Shown here piece after piece: positions 7,740 through 17,688 of a stretch of DNA of 64,000 nt (its first letter is position 1; each line of letters begins with the position of its first letter). Position numbers and translations under genes: made by a program. Source of the stretch: Pseudomonas alkylphenolica (GTDB lineage Bacteria > Pseudomonadota > Gammaproteobacteria > Pseudomonadales > Pseudomonadaceae); assembly GCF_016009175.1 (NCBI RefSeq), contig NZ_JADUCM010000015.1, positions 1 to 64,000 of the forward strand, given 5' to 3'. The notes under the pieces are model-generated. The model was not told the DNA's origin, made no database searches, and worked only from the letters and a program-made list of their open reading frames with translations.

Positions 7740-9794
7740 TTGCTCATGCGTCACTTCCCTCTTCGACTCTCCCCGCTCGCCGCCGCACTGTATTTCACTT
7801 CACCGCTAGGCCAGGCGGTGGAGCTTGAACCTCAAGTCATCACCGCCAATCCACTGGGCAACAGCCAACTGGCCGCACCGACCACCGTACTCGAAGGCGA
7901 CGCCCTTGCCCTGCAACAAAAAGGCAGCCTCGGGCAAACCCTGAACAACCAGCCAGGCGTTGCCTCAACCTGGTTCGGTCCCGGCGCCAGCCGCCCGGTG
8001 ATCAGGGGCCTGGATGGCGACCGCATCCGCATCCTGCGCAATGGCGTCGGCGCCCTGGATGCTTCCTCCCTGTCCTATGACCACGCAGTGCCCCTGGACC
8101 CGGCGACCGTGGAGCGCATCGAGATCGTCCGCGGCCCGGCCGCCCTGCTCTACGGTGGCAATGCCATCGGTGGCGTGGTCAACAGCTTTGACAACCGTAT
8201 CCCGACCGCCCCAATCGAGGGTATCCACGGCGCAGGCGAACTGCGTTACGGAGGCGCCGACACCACCCGCAGCAGTGCGGGCAAACTCGAAGCGGGCGAT
8301 GGTCGCTTTGCCTTGCACCTGGATGCCAACAGCCGCCAGTTCAACGACCTGCGCATTCCCGGTTACGCCCGCAGTGGCAACGTGCGCAACGCTGACGAAC
8401 CGGGCTCGCGCCACCATCTGGAGAACAGCGACGGCCGCCAGGACGGTGGCGCACTGGGCGGTGCCTATCACTGGGATCACGGCTACGCGGGGCTGTCCTA
8501 TAGCCGTTACGACGCCAACTACGGTTCGGTCGCAGAGCCCGGTGTGCGCCTGGACATGCAACAGGATCACTATGCCTTCGCCTCGGAACTGCGCGATCTG
8601 GACGGCCCGTTCAGTGCGCTGAAATTTGATGTCGGCTACACCGACTACCAGCACCGCGAACTGGAAGGTGGCGAGGTACACACCACGTTCAAGAACAAGG
8701 GCTACGAGGCTCGGGTTGAAGCCCGGCATCAACCCTTCGGGCCGGTCGAGGGTGTGATTGGTGCCCAAGTCACGCGCAGTGAGTTTTCAGCATTGGGCGA
8801 AGAGGCGTTCGTCCCGCAGACCGATACCGACAGCCTGGCGCTGTTCATGCTCGAACAGTGGCAAGCCACTGAACGCCTGAATCTGAGCCTGGGCGGGCGC
8901 CTGGAATACACCCGGGTCGACCCTGACAGCCTGGGCAGCGAGCGCTTTGCCCACGCCGACAGCGCCAGCAGCTTCACCGCTGCCAGCCTGTCGTCCGGCG
9001 CGGTGTATGAGCTGACGCCAGTCTGGTCGCTGGCGGCGACCCTGGGTTACACCGAACGGGCGCCGACCTTCTACGAGTTGTATGCCAACGGTGCCCACGT
9101 CGCCACCGGTACGTATGAAGTCGGCGATCCGGACCTGGGCAAGGAAAAAGCCATTTCCAGCGACCTGGCACTGCGCTTCGACAACGGTGTTCACAAAGGC
9201 AGTGTCGGCGTGTTCTACAGCCATTTCCGCAACTACATCGGCCTGTTGGCCAGTGGCGAGATGCGTGAAGGGCACGAACATGATCACGGTGACGAAGATC
9301 ACGACCACGATCATGACCACGGCGGTGAGGTACCCGAGTATCTGTACAAGGGTGTGCGTGCGCGCTTCTACGGTATCGAGGCTCAGGACCGCTGGCAGTT
9401 GACGCAAAACCGGTTGGGGAGTTTTGCCCTGGAGTTGTCGGGCGACTACACACGGGCCAAAAATCTGGACAGCGGTGAGGACTTGCCACGCATCGCGCCC
9501 CTGCGATTGAACAGTGGCCTGCTGTGGGAACTCGAACGCTGGCAGGCGCGTGTCGATGTTCAGCATGCCAGCGCCCAGCATCGCAAGCCGGACAATGAAA
9601 CCAGCACCGATGGCTATACCACCCTCGGCGCCAGTGTCGGTTACCGGTTCGATATCGGTCAAAGTGAGTGGCTGGCGTTTGTGCGCGGCGAGAACCTCAC
9701 GGACCAGACCGTGCGTTATGCCAGTTCCATCCTGCGTGACATTGCACCGGCGCCGGGACGCAGTATCGAGGTAGGCCTGCGTACATCCTTCTGA
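7740..9794 (+). CDS. znuD: TonB-dependent outer-membrane receptor, ZnuD-like (probable zinc uptake)
   Basis: 684 residues: signal peptide (cleavage near AQA-VELEP, residue ~27), a plug domain (IRGLDGDRIRILRNGVG; VERIEIVRGPAALLYG near 125-145), then a 22-stranded barrel. A loop near residues 508-530 is extremely rich in His, Asp and Glu (HEHDHGDEDHDHDHDH), the hallmark of ZnuD-type zinc receptors, and a Zur-like site lies upstream. AAGGA at 7729-7733 is spaced 6 bases from a TTG at 7740 and 12 bases from an ATG at 7746, so TTG is favoured by spacing but ATG is possible. A copper receptor is the main alternative. Confidence 0.8.
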   Translation: MLMRHFPLRLSPLAAALYFTSPLGQAVELEPQVITANPLGNSQLAAPTTVLEGDALALQQKGSLGQTLNNQPGVASTWFGPGASRPVIRGLDGDRIRILRNGVGALDASSLSYDHAVPLDPATVERIEIVRGPAALLYGGNAIGGVVNSFDNRIPTAPIEGIHGAGELRYGGADTTRSSAGKLEAGDGRFALHLDANSRQFNDLRIPGYARSGNVRNADEPGSRHHLENSDGRQDGGALGGAYHWDHGYAGLSYSRYDANYGSVAEPGVRLDMQQDHYAFASELRDLDGPFSALKFDVGYTDYQHRELEGGEVHTTFKNKGYEARVEARHQPFGPVEGVIGAQVTRSEFSALGEEAFVPQTDTDSLALFMLEQWQATERLNLSLGGRLEYTRVDPDSLGSERFAHADSASSFTAASLSSGAVYELTPVWSLAATLGYTERAPTFYELYANGAHVATGTYEVGDPDLGKEKAISSDLALRFDNGVHKGSVGVFYSHFRNYIGLLASGEMREGHEHDHGDEDHDHDHDHGGEVPEYLYKGVRARFYGIEAQDRWQLTQNRLGSFALELSGDYTRAKNLDSGEDLPRIAPLRLNSGLLWELERWQARVDVQHASAQHRKPDNETSTDGYTTLGASVGYRFDIGQSEWLAFVRGENLTDQTVRYASSILRDIAPAPGRSIEVGLRTSF

Positions 9795-9807
9795 GCCAAC
9801 GGACTGT

Positions 9808-9825
9808 GTGGGAGCACGCTCCCAC
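9808..9825. terminator. hairpin after the zinc receptor gene
   Basis: GTGGGAG and CTCCCAC flank a four-base loop, 13 bases after the receptor stop codon. There is no T-run, so it is a weak terminator or a short REP-type element (the GTGGGAGC core is common in Pseudomonas intergenic repeats). Confidence 0.4.
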
Positions 9826-9999
9826 CCGGACTATTACCAATCCGGCAACGATCCCTCTTGTGGAATTGACTTTTTTTCTTACAAATTCAGCTATATCCTC
9901 TCCGCCGCAAGCTGAACCGCTTCAGTCAGCCCTCCCTGACAGCCTTATCGCCGAAGATCCCCAGGACCCGGCGCCCTTGCCGTTTACTCAACAATCAAA

Positions 10000-10013
10000 A
10001 GATAGCGCTATCT
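10000..10013. promoter_or_regulatory. perfect 14-bp palindrome in place of the oprB Shine-Dalgarno
   Basis: AGATAGCGCTATCT is exactly self-complementary and ends one base before the oprB ATG. No AGGAG-like sequence is visible in the usual window. An A-rich tract precedes it (CAACAATCAAAA, a near match to the Crc/Hfq AANAANAA element). It could be an operator or a translation-control element. Confidence 0.45.
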
Positions 10014-10014
10014 C

Positions 10015-11373
10015 ATGCCTCAGATTCATCGTTTCCGCCTTTCCCCTGCCACCCGGACACTGCTTTCGGGTCTGGCCATCGCCAGCCTTGCCCCCGGTGC
10101 CCAGGCTGATGCGATGTTCGCCAGCGACTCGCCATGGATGCTCGGCGATTGGGGCGGCACCCGCACGGAGCTGGCTGAACGCGGCTACGACTTCACCCTC
10201 GGTTACACCGGCGAAATGGGCGCCAATTTGCACGGCGGCTACGACGACGACCAAACCGCGCGTTACAGCGGCCAGTTCGCCCTCGGCACCCACCTGGACC
10301 TGCAGAAGATCCTTGGCTGGGACGACACCGAGTTCCAGCTGAGCGTCACCCAGCGCCATGGCGACAACATCAGCAACGACCGCATCAACGACCCGCGCGT
10401 GGGCGGTTTCACCTCCGCCCAGGAAGTCTGGGGCCGCGGCCAGACCTGGCGCCTGACCCAGATGTGGATCAAGCAGAAATACTTCGATGGTGCACTGGAC
10501 GTGAAATTTGGCCGCTTCGGCCAGGGCGAAGACTTCAACAGCTTCCCCTGCGACTTCCAGAACCTGGCGTTCTGCGGCTCGCAGGTCGGCAACTGGGCCG
10601 GTGACATCTGGTACAACTGGCCGGTCAGCCAGTGGGCGCTACGGGTCAAATACAACCTCACCCCCGCGCTCTACGCGCAGATCGGCGCCTACGAGCAAAA
10701 CCCCTCGAACCTCGACCGTGGCAACGGCTTCAAGCTCAGCGGCAGCGGCACCCAGGGCGCAGTGATGCCGATCGAACTGGTGTGGGCGCCAGCGCTCAAT
10801 GGCCTGAAAGGGGAATATCGCGCCGGTTACTACTACAGTAATGCCAAGGCAACCGATGTCTACAAAGACAGCAACGACCAACCGGCAGCGCTGAGTGGCC
10901 AGGCATACCGCAGCAGTTCGAGCAAACACGGCTTCTGGCTCGGCGCCCAGCAGCAGGTGACGTCGATAGCTTCCGACCACTCCCGTGGCCTGAGCGTCTT
11001 CGCCAACGCCACCCTGCACGACAAGAAGACCAATGCCATCGACAACTATGTTCAGGCAGGTGTTGTGTACAAGGGGCCCTTCGATGCCCGCGCCAAGGAC
11101 GACATCGGCTTCGCCCTCGCCCGCGTGCACGTCAACCCGGCCTACCGCAAGAACGCCAAGGCACTCAATGAAGCCAATGGCGTCAGCGACTACAACGATC
11201 CCCTGTTCCGTCCGATCCAGGACACCGAGTACAGCGCCGAGCTGTACTACGGCATTCACCTGGCCGACTGGCTGACCGTGCGCCCGAACCTGCAGTACAT
11301 CCGCCACCCCGGTGGCGTGCACCAGGTCGATGACGCATTGATCGGCGGGCTCAAGATTCAGAGCAGTTTTTAA
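10015..11373 (+). CDS. oprB: carbohydrate-selective porin OprB
   Basis: 452 residues with a signal peptide (cleavage after AQA, residue ~32), then the OprB-family N-terminus SPWMLGDWGGTRTELAERG and a beta-rich body ending in a terminal Phe (IQSSF), as outer-membrane porins do. OprB passively admits glucose and related sugars into the periplasm. It lies 30 bases before gcd, so the product of glucose entry is oxidised by the neighbouring gene's enzyme. The start is unusual in having no clear ribosome binding site and a 14-bp palindrome directly upstream. Confidence 0.92.
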   Translation: MPQIHRFRLSPATRTLLSGLAIASLAPGAQADAMFASDSPWMLGDWGGTRTELAERGYDFTLGYTGEMGANLHGGYDDDQTARYSGQFALGTHLDLQKILGWDDTEFQLSVTQRHGDNISNDRINDPRVGGFTSAQEVWGRGQTWRLTQMWIKQKYFDGALDVKFGRFGQGEDFNSFPCDFQNLAFCGSQVGNWAGDIWYNWPVSQWALRVKYNLTPALYAQIGAYEQNPSNLDRGNGFKLSGSGTQGAVMPIELVWAPALNGLKGEYRAGYYYSNAKATDVYKDSNDQPAALSGQAYRSSSSKHGFWLGAQQQVTSIASDHSRGLSVFANATLHDKKTNAIDNYVQAGVVYKGPFDARAKDDIGFALARVHVNPAYRKNAKALNEANGVSDYNDPLFRPIQDTEYSAELYYGIHLADWLTVRPNLQYIRHPGGVHQVDDALIGGLKIQSSF

Positions 11374-11403
11374 CCACCCTTTTGACCTAACGGAGAACAC
11401 ACG

Positions 11404-13812
11404 ATGAGCACTGATGGTGCCTTGAGTAGAACCCGCTGGCTGCCGCGCCTGATGGGCGTGCTGCTGCTACTGATGGGCCTGGCCCTGCTGGCGGGCGGCA
11501 TCAAGCTGAGCCAGCTTGGCGGATCGCTGTATTACCTGATCGCCGGTATTGGCTTTGCCCTGTCGGGCATTCTCTTGCTGGCACTACAGCGCACCGCTCT
11601 GGGCCTGTACGGCCTGGTGCTGCTGGGCAGCACCTTGTGGGCACTGTGGGAAGTCGGCCTGGACTGGTGGCAACTGGTGCCACGCCTGGCCCTGTGGTTC
11701 GCCTTGGGTGTGGTATTGCTGCTGCCATGGGCACGTCGCCCGCTGGTGGGCAACCCCACCAAGATCAACCCGGCCCTGCTGAGCCTGGCCGTGGTGCTCT
11801 CGGGCGCCACTGCAGTTGCCAGCCAGTTCACGCATCCGGGTGAGATCAAGGGCAAGCTGGGGCGCGACAGCACCGGCTTGGCCAGCACCGCCCCGCAGAT
11901 GCCCGATGGCGAATGGCAGGCGTATGGCCGCACCGAGTTTGGTGACCGCTATTCGCCGCTGCGCCAGATCACCCCGGACAACGTGCACAAGTTGCAGGAA
12001 GCCTGGCGTATTCGCACCGGTGACCTGCCGACCGAGAACGACCCGGTGGAACTGACCAACCAGAACACTCCGCTCAAGGTCAACGGCATGCTCTATGCCT
12101 GCACCGCGCACAGCAAAGTGCTGGCCCTGGACCCGGACACCGGCGCTGAAATCTGGCGTTTCGACCCGCAGATCAAGAGCCCGGTCGGCTTCAAGGGCTT
12201 TGCCCACATGACGTGCCGCGGTGTCTCGTATTACGACGAGAACAGCTACGTCAACGTCGATGGCAGCCCGGCACCGAAGATCTCCGACGCCGGTAAAGCC
12301 GTCGCCCTGTCCTGCCCGCGCCGCCTGTACCTGCCCACCGCCGATGCGCGCCTGATCGCCCTGAACGCCGACACCGGCAAGGTCTGCGAAGGCTTCGGCA
12401 ACCAGGGTGTGATCGACCTGACCACCGGTATCGGCCCGTTCACCGCCGGTGGCTACTACTCCACCTCGCCGGCAGCTATCACCCGTGAACTGGTGATCAT
12501 TGGCGGTCACGTCACCGACAACGAATCGACCAACGAGCCGTCGGGTGTCATCCGCGCCTACGATGTGCATGACGGCCGACTGGTGTGGAACTGGGACAGC
12601 AACAACCCGGACGAAACCGCACCGCTGGCACCTGGCAAGACCTACAGCCGCAACTCGGCGAACATGTGGTCGCTGGCCAGTGTCGACGAAAAACTCGGCA
12701 TGGTCTTCCTGCCGCTGGGCAACCAGACGCCTGACCAATGGGGCGCCGACCGTACCCCGGGCGCGGAAAAATTCAGCGCCGGCATCGTCGCGCTGGACCT
12801 GGCCAACGGCAAAGTCCGCTGGAACTACCAGTTCACCCACCACGACCTGTGGGACATGGACGTCGGCAGCCAGCCTACCCTGCTAGACCTGAAGACCGCC
12901 GATGGCGTCAAACCCGCGCTGATCGCCCCGACCAAACAGGGCAGCCTGTATGTACTGGACCGTCGTGACGGCACGCCGATCGTTCCGATTCGCGAAATTC
13001 CGGCCCCGCAAGGTGCTGTCGAAGGCGACCACACGGCGCCGACCCAGGCCCGTTCGGACCTCAACCTGCTTGGCCCGGACCTGACCGAACAAGCCATGTG
13101 GGGTGCCAGCCCGTTCGACCAGATGCTTTGCCGCATCCAGTTCCGCGAGCTGCGCTACGAAGGCCAGTACACCCCGCCGTCGATTCAGGGCAGCCTGGTC
13201 TACCCCGGCAACGTTGGCGTGTTCAACTGGGGCAGCGTCTCGGTCGACCCGGTGCGCCAACTGCTGTTCACCTCGCCTAACTACATGGCCTTCGTCTCGA
13301 AGATGGTGCCGCGTGAACAAGTGGCGGCCGGCAGCAAGCGCGAGAGCGAGACCAGTGGTGTGCAGCCAAACACCGGCGCACCGTACGCGGTCATCATGCA
13401 CCCGTTCATGTCGCCGCTGGGCGTACCTTGCCAGGCGCCAGCCTGGGGCTACGTCGCCGGTATCGACCTGACCACCAACCAGGTGGTATGGAAGCACAAG
13501 AACGGTACCAGCCGTGACAGCTCGCCGATCCCGATCGGCCTGCCGATTGGCGTACCGAGCATGGGCGGCTCCATCGTCACCGCTGGCGGCCTTGGCTTCC
13601 TCAGCGGCACCCTGGACCAGTACCTGCGGGCCTACAACACCAATACCGGCAAGGAGCTGTGGAAAGCACGCCTGCCGGCGGGTGGCCAGGCCACGCCGAT
13701 GACCTACACCGGTAAAGACGGCAAGCAGTACGTGCTGGTGACCGCCGGCGGTCACGGCTCGCTGGGCACCAAAATGGGTGACTACGTCATCGCTTACAAG
13801 CTGGCGGAATAG
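11404..13812 (+). CDS. gcd: membrane-bound PQQ-dependent glucose dehydrogenase
   Basis: 802 residues. The first ~140 form five membrane helices that carry the ubiquinone site. The rest is a periplasmic PQQ beta-propeller with repeated tryptophan-docking elements (for example GAEIWRFDP, VVWKHKNG, GKELWKARLPAGG). Residues 170-185 (WQAYGRTEFGDRYSPL) begin the catalytic domain as in other Gcd proteins. It oxidises glucose to gluconolactone in the periplasm and passes electrons to ubiquinone. The RBS is GGAG, 9 bases before ATG. It is probably in one transcript with oprB. Confidence 0.95.
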   Translation: MSTDGALSRTRWLPRLMGVLLLLMGLALLAGGIKLSQLGGSLYYLIAGIGFALSGILLLALQRTALGLYGLVLLGSTLWALWEVGLDWWQLVPRLALWFALGVVLLLPWARRPLVGNPTKINPALLSLAVVLSGATAVASQFTHPGEIKGKLGRDSTGLASTAPQMPDGEWQAYGRTEFGDRYSPLRQITPDNVHKLQEAWRIRTGDLPTENDPVELTNQNTPLKVNGMLYACTAHSKVLALDPDTGAEIWRFDPQIKSPVGFKGFAHMTCRGVSYYDENSYVNVDGSPAPKISDAGKAVALSCPRRLYLPTADARLIALNADTGKVCEGFGNQGVIDLTTGIGPFTAGGYYSTSPAAITRELVIIGGHVTDNESTNEPSGVIRAYDVHDGRLVWNWDSNNPDETAPLAPGKTYSRNSANMWSLASVDEKLGMVFLPLGNQTPDQWGADRTPGAEKFSAGIVALDLANGKVRWNYQFTHHDLWDMDVGSQPTLLDLKTADGVKPALIAPTKQGSLYVLDRRDGTPIVPIREIPAPQGAVEGDHTAPTQARSDLNLLGPDLTEQAMWGASPFDQMLCRIQFRELRYEGQYTPPSIQGSLVYPGNVGVFNWGSVSVDPVRQLLFTSPNYMAFVSKMVPREQVAAGSKRESETSGVQPNTGAPYAVIMHPFMSPLGVPCQAPAWGYVAGIDLTTNQVVWKHKNGTSRDSSPIPIGLPIGVPSMGGSIVTAGGLGFLSGTLDQYLRAYNTNTGKELWKARLPAGGQATPMTYTGKDGKQYVLVTAGGHGSLGTKMGDYVIAYKLAE

Positions 13813-13825
13813 GCCTTAGCGCCCT

Positions 13826-13890
13826 GCTTCACGCTTCAAGCTGCAAGCCTCGCAATCCCCACTTGCGGCTTGTAGCTTGAAGCGTGAAGC
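13826..13890. repeat. long inverted repeat between gcd and the Lon-type protease
   Basis: Two 22-base arms at 13826-13847 and 13869-13890 pair with a single G-T wobble around a 21-base loop. It resembles the GCTTGAAGCGTGAAGC family of Pseudomonas intergenic repeats. It begins 14 bases after the gcd stop and could act as a 3'-end stabiliser or terminator. It overlaps the more distal of the possible protease starts, which argues for the later start. Confidence 0.65.
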
Positions 13891-13934
13891 TTAAGTCCCC
13901 ATCTAAGCACCATAGCCATTTACGCAGGTGCCCC

Positions 13935-16355
13935 ATGAGCGATCAGCAGGATCTACCCGAACATCCCGAGGACCACGCCGAAGTCGAGCATCCTGAAGCC
14001 ACCCGACACACCGGCCACCACCTCGCCCTGCCCGGCCAGCAATTGCCGGACAAAGTCTATGTAATCCCGATTCACAACCGTCCGTTCTTCCCGGCGCAAG
14101 TCTTGCCCGTGATCGTCAACGAAGAACCCTGGGCGGAAACCCTCGACCTGGTCGCCAAGACCCCGCACCACGCCTTGGCCCTGTTCTTCATGGACACCCC
14201 GCCAGAAGACCACCGACATTTCGACACCTCGGCCCTGCCGCTGTACGGCACCCTGGTCAAGGTTCACCACGCCAGCCGCGAAAACGGCAAACTGCAGTTC
14301 GTCGCCCAAGGGCTGACCCGCGTGCGTATCCGTACCTGGCTCAAGCACCATCGTCCGCCCTATCTGGTCGAGGTCGAGTACCCCCACCAGCCGAGCGAGC
14401 CTACCGACGAGGTCAAGGCCTACGGCATGGCCCTGATCAATGCGATCAAAGAGCTGCTGCCGCTCAATCCGCTGTACAGCGAAGAACTGAAGAACTACCT
14501 CAACCGCTTCAGCCCCAACGACCCTTCGCCGCTGACCGATTTCGCCGCTGCACTGACCTCCGCCACCGGCAACCAGCTGCAGGAAGTGCTCGACTGCGTG
14601 CCCATGCTCAAGCGCATGGAGAAAGTCCTGCCGATGTTGCGCAAGGAAGTCGAGGTCGCGCACTTGCAGAACGAGATTTCCGCCGAAGTGAACCGGCAGA
14701 TCGGCGAGCACCAGCGCGAGTTCTTCCTCAAGGAACAGCTCAAGGTCATCCAGCAGGAACTGGGACTCACCAAGGACGACCGCAGCGCCGACCTGGAGCA
14801 GTTCGAACAGCGCCTGCAGGGCAAGACCCTGCCTGCCCCTGCGCAAAAGCGCATCGATGACGAAATGGGCAAGCTGGCGATCCTTGAAACCGGGTCGCCC
14901 GAATACGCCGTCACCCGCAATTACCTGGACTGGGCCACCGCCCTGCCCTGGGGCGTCTATGGCAAGGACAAGCTCAACCTCAAGCACGCCCGCAAGGTCC
15001 TCGACCAGCACCATGCCGGGCTCGACGATATCAAGGACCGGATCCTCGAGTTCCTTGCCATCGGCGCCTGGAAAGGTGAAATCAGCGGCTCCATCGTCCT
15101 GCTGGTGGGGCCGCCCGGTGTCGGCAAGACCAGCATCGGCAAGTCCATCGCTGAATCATTGGGCCGGCCGTTCTATCGCTTCAGTGTCGGCGGCATGCGC
15201 GACGAGGCAGAGATCAAAGGCCACCGCCGCACCTACATCGGCGCCCAGCCTGGCAAACTGGTACAGGCGCTCAAGGACGTGGAGGTGATGAACCCGGTCA
15301 TCATGCTCGACGAGATCGACAAGATGGGCCAGAGCTACCAGGGCGACCCGGCCTCGGCGTTGCTCGAAACCCTCGATCCCGAGCAGAACATCGACTTCCT
15401 CGATCATTACCTGGACCTGCGCCTGGATCTGTCCAAGGTGCTGTTCGTGTGTACCGCCAACACCCTGGACTCGATTCCCGGGCCATTGCTTGACCGCATG
15501 GAAGTGATTCGCCTGTCCGGCTACATCACCGAAGAAAAGCTGGCCATTGCCAAGCGCCACCTGTGGCCCAAACAACTCGAGAAGGCCGGCGTGGCCAAGA
15601 CCAGCCTGAGCATCACCGACAGCGCCCTGCGCACCGTGATCGAGGGATATGCCCGCGAGGCAGGGGTGCGTCAGCTGGAAAAACAGCTGGGCAAACTGGT
15701 GCGCAAAGCCGTGATGCAACTGCTGGAAAACCCCGACGCGACCATCAAGATCACCCCCAAAGACCTCGAAGCCTCGCTGGGCATGCCGGTATTCCGTAGC
15801 GAACAGGTACTGTCGGGCAAAGGCGTCATCACCGGTCTTGCCTGGACCAGCATGGGCGGTGCCACCTTGCCGATCGAAGCGACGCGCATTCATACCCTCA
15901 ACCGCGGCTTCAAGCTTACCGGCCAGTTGGGCGATGTGATGAAAGAGTCGGCCGAGATTGCCTACAGCTATGTCAGCGCCAACCTCAAGAAGTACGGTGG
16001 CGAACCGGCCTATTTCAACGAAGCCTTCATCCACCTGCACGTGCCCGAAGGCGCCACACCCAAAGACGGGCCCAGCGCCGGTGTCACCATGGCCAGCGCC
16101 CTGCTGTCGCTTGCCCGCGACCAGGCGCCGAAAAAAGGCGTGGCCATGACCGGTGAGTTGACCCTGACCGGACAGGTTCTGCCGATCGGCGGGGTGCGTG
16201 AAAAAGTGATTGCGGCGCGGCGCCAGAAAATTTTCGAACTGATCCTGCCAGAGGCCAACCGCGGCGACTTCGCAGAGCTGCCCGATTACCTCAAGGAAGG
16301 CCTGACCGTGCACTTTGCCAAACGCTTCAGTGATGTTGCCAAGGTGCTGTTCTGA
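13935..16355 (+). CDS. asrA: ATP-dependent Lon-type protease (AsrA-like)
   Basis: 806 residues from ATG 13935; an upstream in-frame ATG at 13884 lies inside a repeat and is unlikely. An acidic, His-containing N-terminal leader precedes the LAN substrate-recognition domain (residues ~40-250). An AAA+ module follows (Walker [10 protein letters not shown] ~395, Walker [11 protein letters not shown] ~455). The Ser-Lys dyad protease domain has Ser in KDGPSAG (~713) and Lys in GGVREKV (~756). In P. aeruginosa the equivalent gene (asrA, PA0779) is linked to aminoglycoside-induced stress. This is probably a second Lon paralogue rather than the housekeeping Lon. It acts in the cytoplasm. Confidence 0.88.
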   Translation: MSDQQDLPEHPEDHAEVEHPEATRHTGHHLALPGQQLPDKVYVIPIHNRPFFPAQVLPVIVNEEPWAETLDLVAKTPHHALALFFMDTPPEDHRHFDTSALPLYGTLVKVHHASRENGKLQFVAQGLTRVRIRTWLKHHRPPYLVEVEYPHQPSEPTDEVKAYGMALINAIKELLPLNPLYSEELKNYLNRFSPNDPSPLTDFAAALTSATGNQLQEVLDCVPMLKRMEKVLPMLRKEVEVAHLQNEISAEVNRQIGEHQREFFLKEQLKVIQQELGLTKDDRSADLEQFEQRLQGKTLPAPAQKRIDDEMGKLAILETGSPEYAVTRNYLDWATALPWGVYGKDKLNLKHARKVLDQHHAGLDDIKDRILEFLAIGAWKGEISGSIVLLVGPPGVGKTSIGKSIAESLGRPFYRFSVGGMRDEAEIKGHRRTYIGAQPGKLVQALKDVEVMNPVIMLDEIDKMGQSYQGDPASALLETLDPEQNIDFLDHYLDLRLDLSKVLFVCTANTLDSIPGPLLDRMEVIRLSGYITEEKLAIAKRHLWPKQLEKAGVAKTSLSITDSALRTVIEGYAREAGVRQLEKQLGKLVRKAVMQLLENPDATIKITPKDLEASLGMPVFRSEQVLSGKGVITGLAWTSMGGATLPIEATRIHTLNRGFKLTGQLGDVMKESAEIAYSYVSANLKKYGGEPAYFNEAFIHLHVPEGATPKDGPSAGVTMASALLSLARDQAPKKGVAMTGELTLTGQVLPIGGVREKVIAARRQKIFELILPEANRGDFAELPDYLKEGLTVHFAKRFSDVAKVLF

Positions 16356-16391
16356 GGCCCTGAAACAGTATCGGCGGCAGGCCGCATCTAC

Positions 16392-16425
16392 AGCCTCTGT
16401 AGGTGCAGGCTTGCCGCGCAATCAT
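16392..16425. repeat. fragment of Pseudomonas REP-like element
   Basis: The sequence TGTAGGTGCAGGCTTGCCGC resembles one half of the GTAGGAGC...GGCTTGCC.GCGAA repeats common between Pseudomonas genes (a full pair is present at 27117-27203). Only one arm is visible here. Confidence 0.4.
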
Positions 16426-16466
16426 CTTCAGTTATGCTGCGCTTTCGTCGTCCAACCGGAGCCACC

Positions 16467-16859
16467 ATGACTGCCGTCCGCCTGCTCGCTCCCCTGAGCC
16501 TTGCTTTGCTCACTGCCTGCGCCCAGCAACCGCCCCACACGGTGGAACTGGATAAGCAGAACGATTGCCCGGTACAACTGCATACCGGCCAGAACCTCAC
16601 CCTGACCCTCCCCAGCAACCCCAGCACCGGTTACCGCTGGCTGTTGCAAAACCCCGCTGCCGGTATTCTGCGTAGCTTGGGGCCCGAGGTGTACAGCCAT
16701 CCGGAAGACGCCGGTGTAGTCGGCAGCGCCGGTCAATCGGTGTGGCGCTTCCAGGCCCAGACCGCTGGCGTCGGCCATCTGCTGCTGGTTTACCAGCAAC
16801 CCTGGGCGCCGGAAGTACGCCCGGTACAGACCTTCGACTGCGACATTACGGTGAAGTGA
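16467..16859 (+). CDS. chagasin/I42-family cysteine peptidase inhibitor lipoprotein
   Basis: 130 residues from ATG 16467, which has GGAG five bases upstream. The lipoprotein signal peptide ends in the lipobox LTAC (Cys at residue ~18). The mature part carries the three inhibitor loops of the I42 family: NPSTGY (~52-57), a Gly-rich loop around GVVGSAG, and the RP-containing region before the C-terminal strand (EVRPVQTFDC). Family members block C1 cysteine peptidases; this one would be membrane-anchored, probably periplasmic. It lies alone between the protease gene and cmoA. Confidence 0.8.
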   Translation: MTAVRLLAPLSLALLTACAQQPPHTVELDKQNDCPVQLHTGQNLTLTLPSNPSTGYRWLLQNPAAGILRSLGPEVYSHPEDAGVVGSAGQSVWRFQAQTAGVGHLLLVYQQPWAPEVRPVQTFDCDITVK

Positions 16860-16944
16860 CCGCGCTGGTCAGTCAGGCCATGCATCTGGCGGCCAGTTTG
16901 GCTAAAATGCCCGCCTTTTACCGCCCAACGCCTGGATTGCCCCC

Positions 16945-17688
16945 GTGAGCAAAGAACCTGACCGCCTATTCGCCCAGCCACTTGGCCAGGTGCCCGACTT
17001 CGCCTTCAACGAAGACGTGGTGCGGGTGTTCCCGGACATGATCAAGCGCTCCGTACCGGGCTACCCGACCATCGTCGAGAACCTCGGTGTGCTCGCGGCA
17101 CAATTCGCGCAACCGAATACCGCCCTGTATGACCTGGGCAGCTCGTTGGGCGCCGTAACCCAGGCGCTACGCCGCCATGTGCGCAGCGACGGTTGCCGGG
17201 TCATCGCGATCGACAACTCCGCGGCCATGGTCGAGCGTTGCCGGCAATACCTGAATGCCCAGGATTCGATGTTCCAGGAGTTGCTGCCGGTCGAAGTCAT
17301 CGAGGGCGATATTCTCGCCCTGGACTTCCAGCCTGCCTCTGTCGTGGCGATGAACTTCACCTTGCAGTTCATCGCCCCTGAACAGCGCCTGGAACTGCTT
17401 GCCCGTATCCGCGCGTCACTGTTGCCCGGCGGTGCGCTGATCCTCTCGGAGAAGCTGCGCTTCCAGGACCTGCAAGAACATGCCCTGCTCACCGACCTGC
17501 ATGTCGCCTTCAAACGTGCCAATGGCTACAGCGAACTGGAAATTGCCCAAAAGCGTAGCGCCATCGAAAACGTGATGAAGCCCGACAGCCTCGAAGAACA
17601 CCGCGAACGCCTGCTGGCGGCCGGTTTTTCCAAAGTCGTGCCCTGGTTCCAATGCCTTAACTTTGCCTCGTTGATTGCCCTGCCATGA
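16945..17688 (+). CDS. cmoA: carboxy-S-adenosyl-L-methionine synthase CmoA
   Basis: 247 residues from a GTG. A class I methyltransferase fold with [15 protein letters not shown] (~52-66), the SAM-binding loop of CmoA. The N-terminal [19 protein letters not shown] is diagnostic. It makes carboxy-SAM from prephenate and SAM, the donor for the last step of cmo5U34 synthesis in tRNA. Its stop overlaps the cmoB start (ATGA), so the two pathway enzymes are translationally coupled. Confidence 0.95.
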   Translation: MSKEPDRLFAQPLGQVPDFAFNEDVVRVFPDMIKRSVPGYPTIVENLGVLAAQFAQPNTALYDLGSSLGAVTQALRRHVRSDGCRVIAIDNSAAMVERCRQYLNAQDSMFQELLPVEVIEGDILALDFQPASVVAMNFTLQFIAPEQRLELLARIRASLLPGGALILSEKLRFQDLQEHALLTDLHVAFKRANGYSELEIAQKRSAIENVMKPDSLEEHRERLLAAGFSKVVPWFQCLNFASLIALP

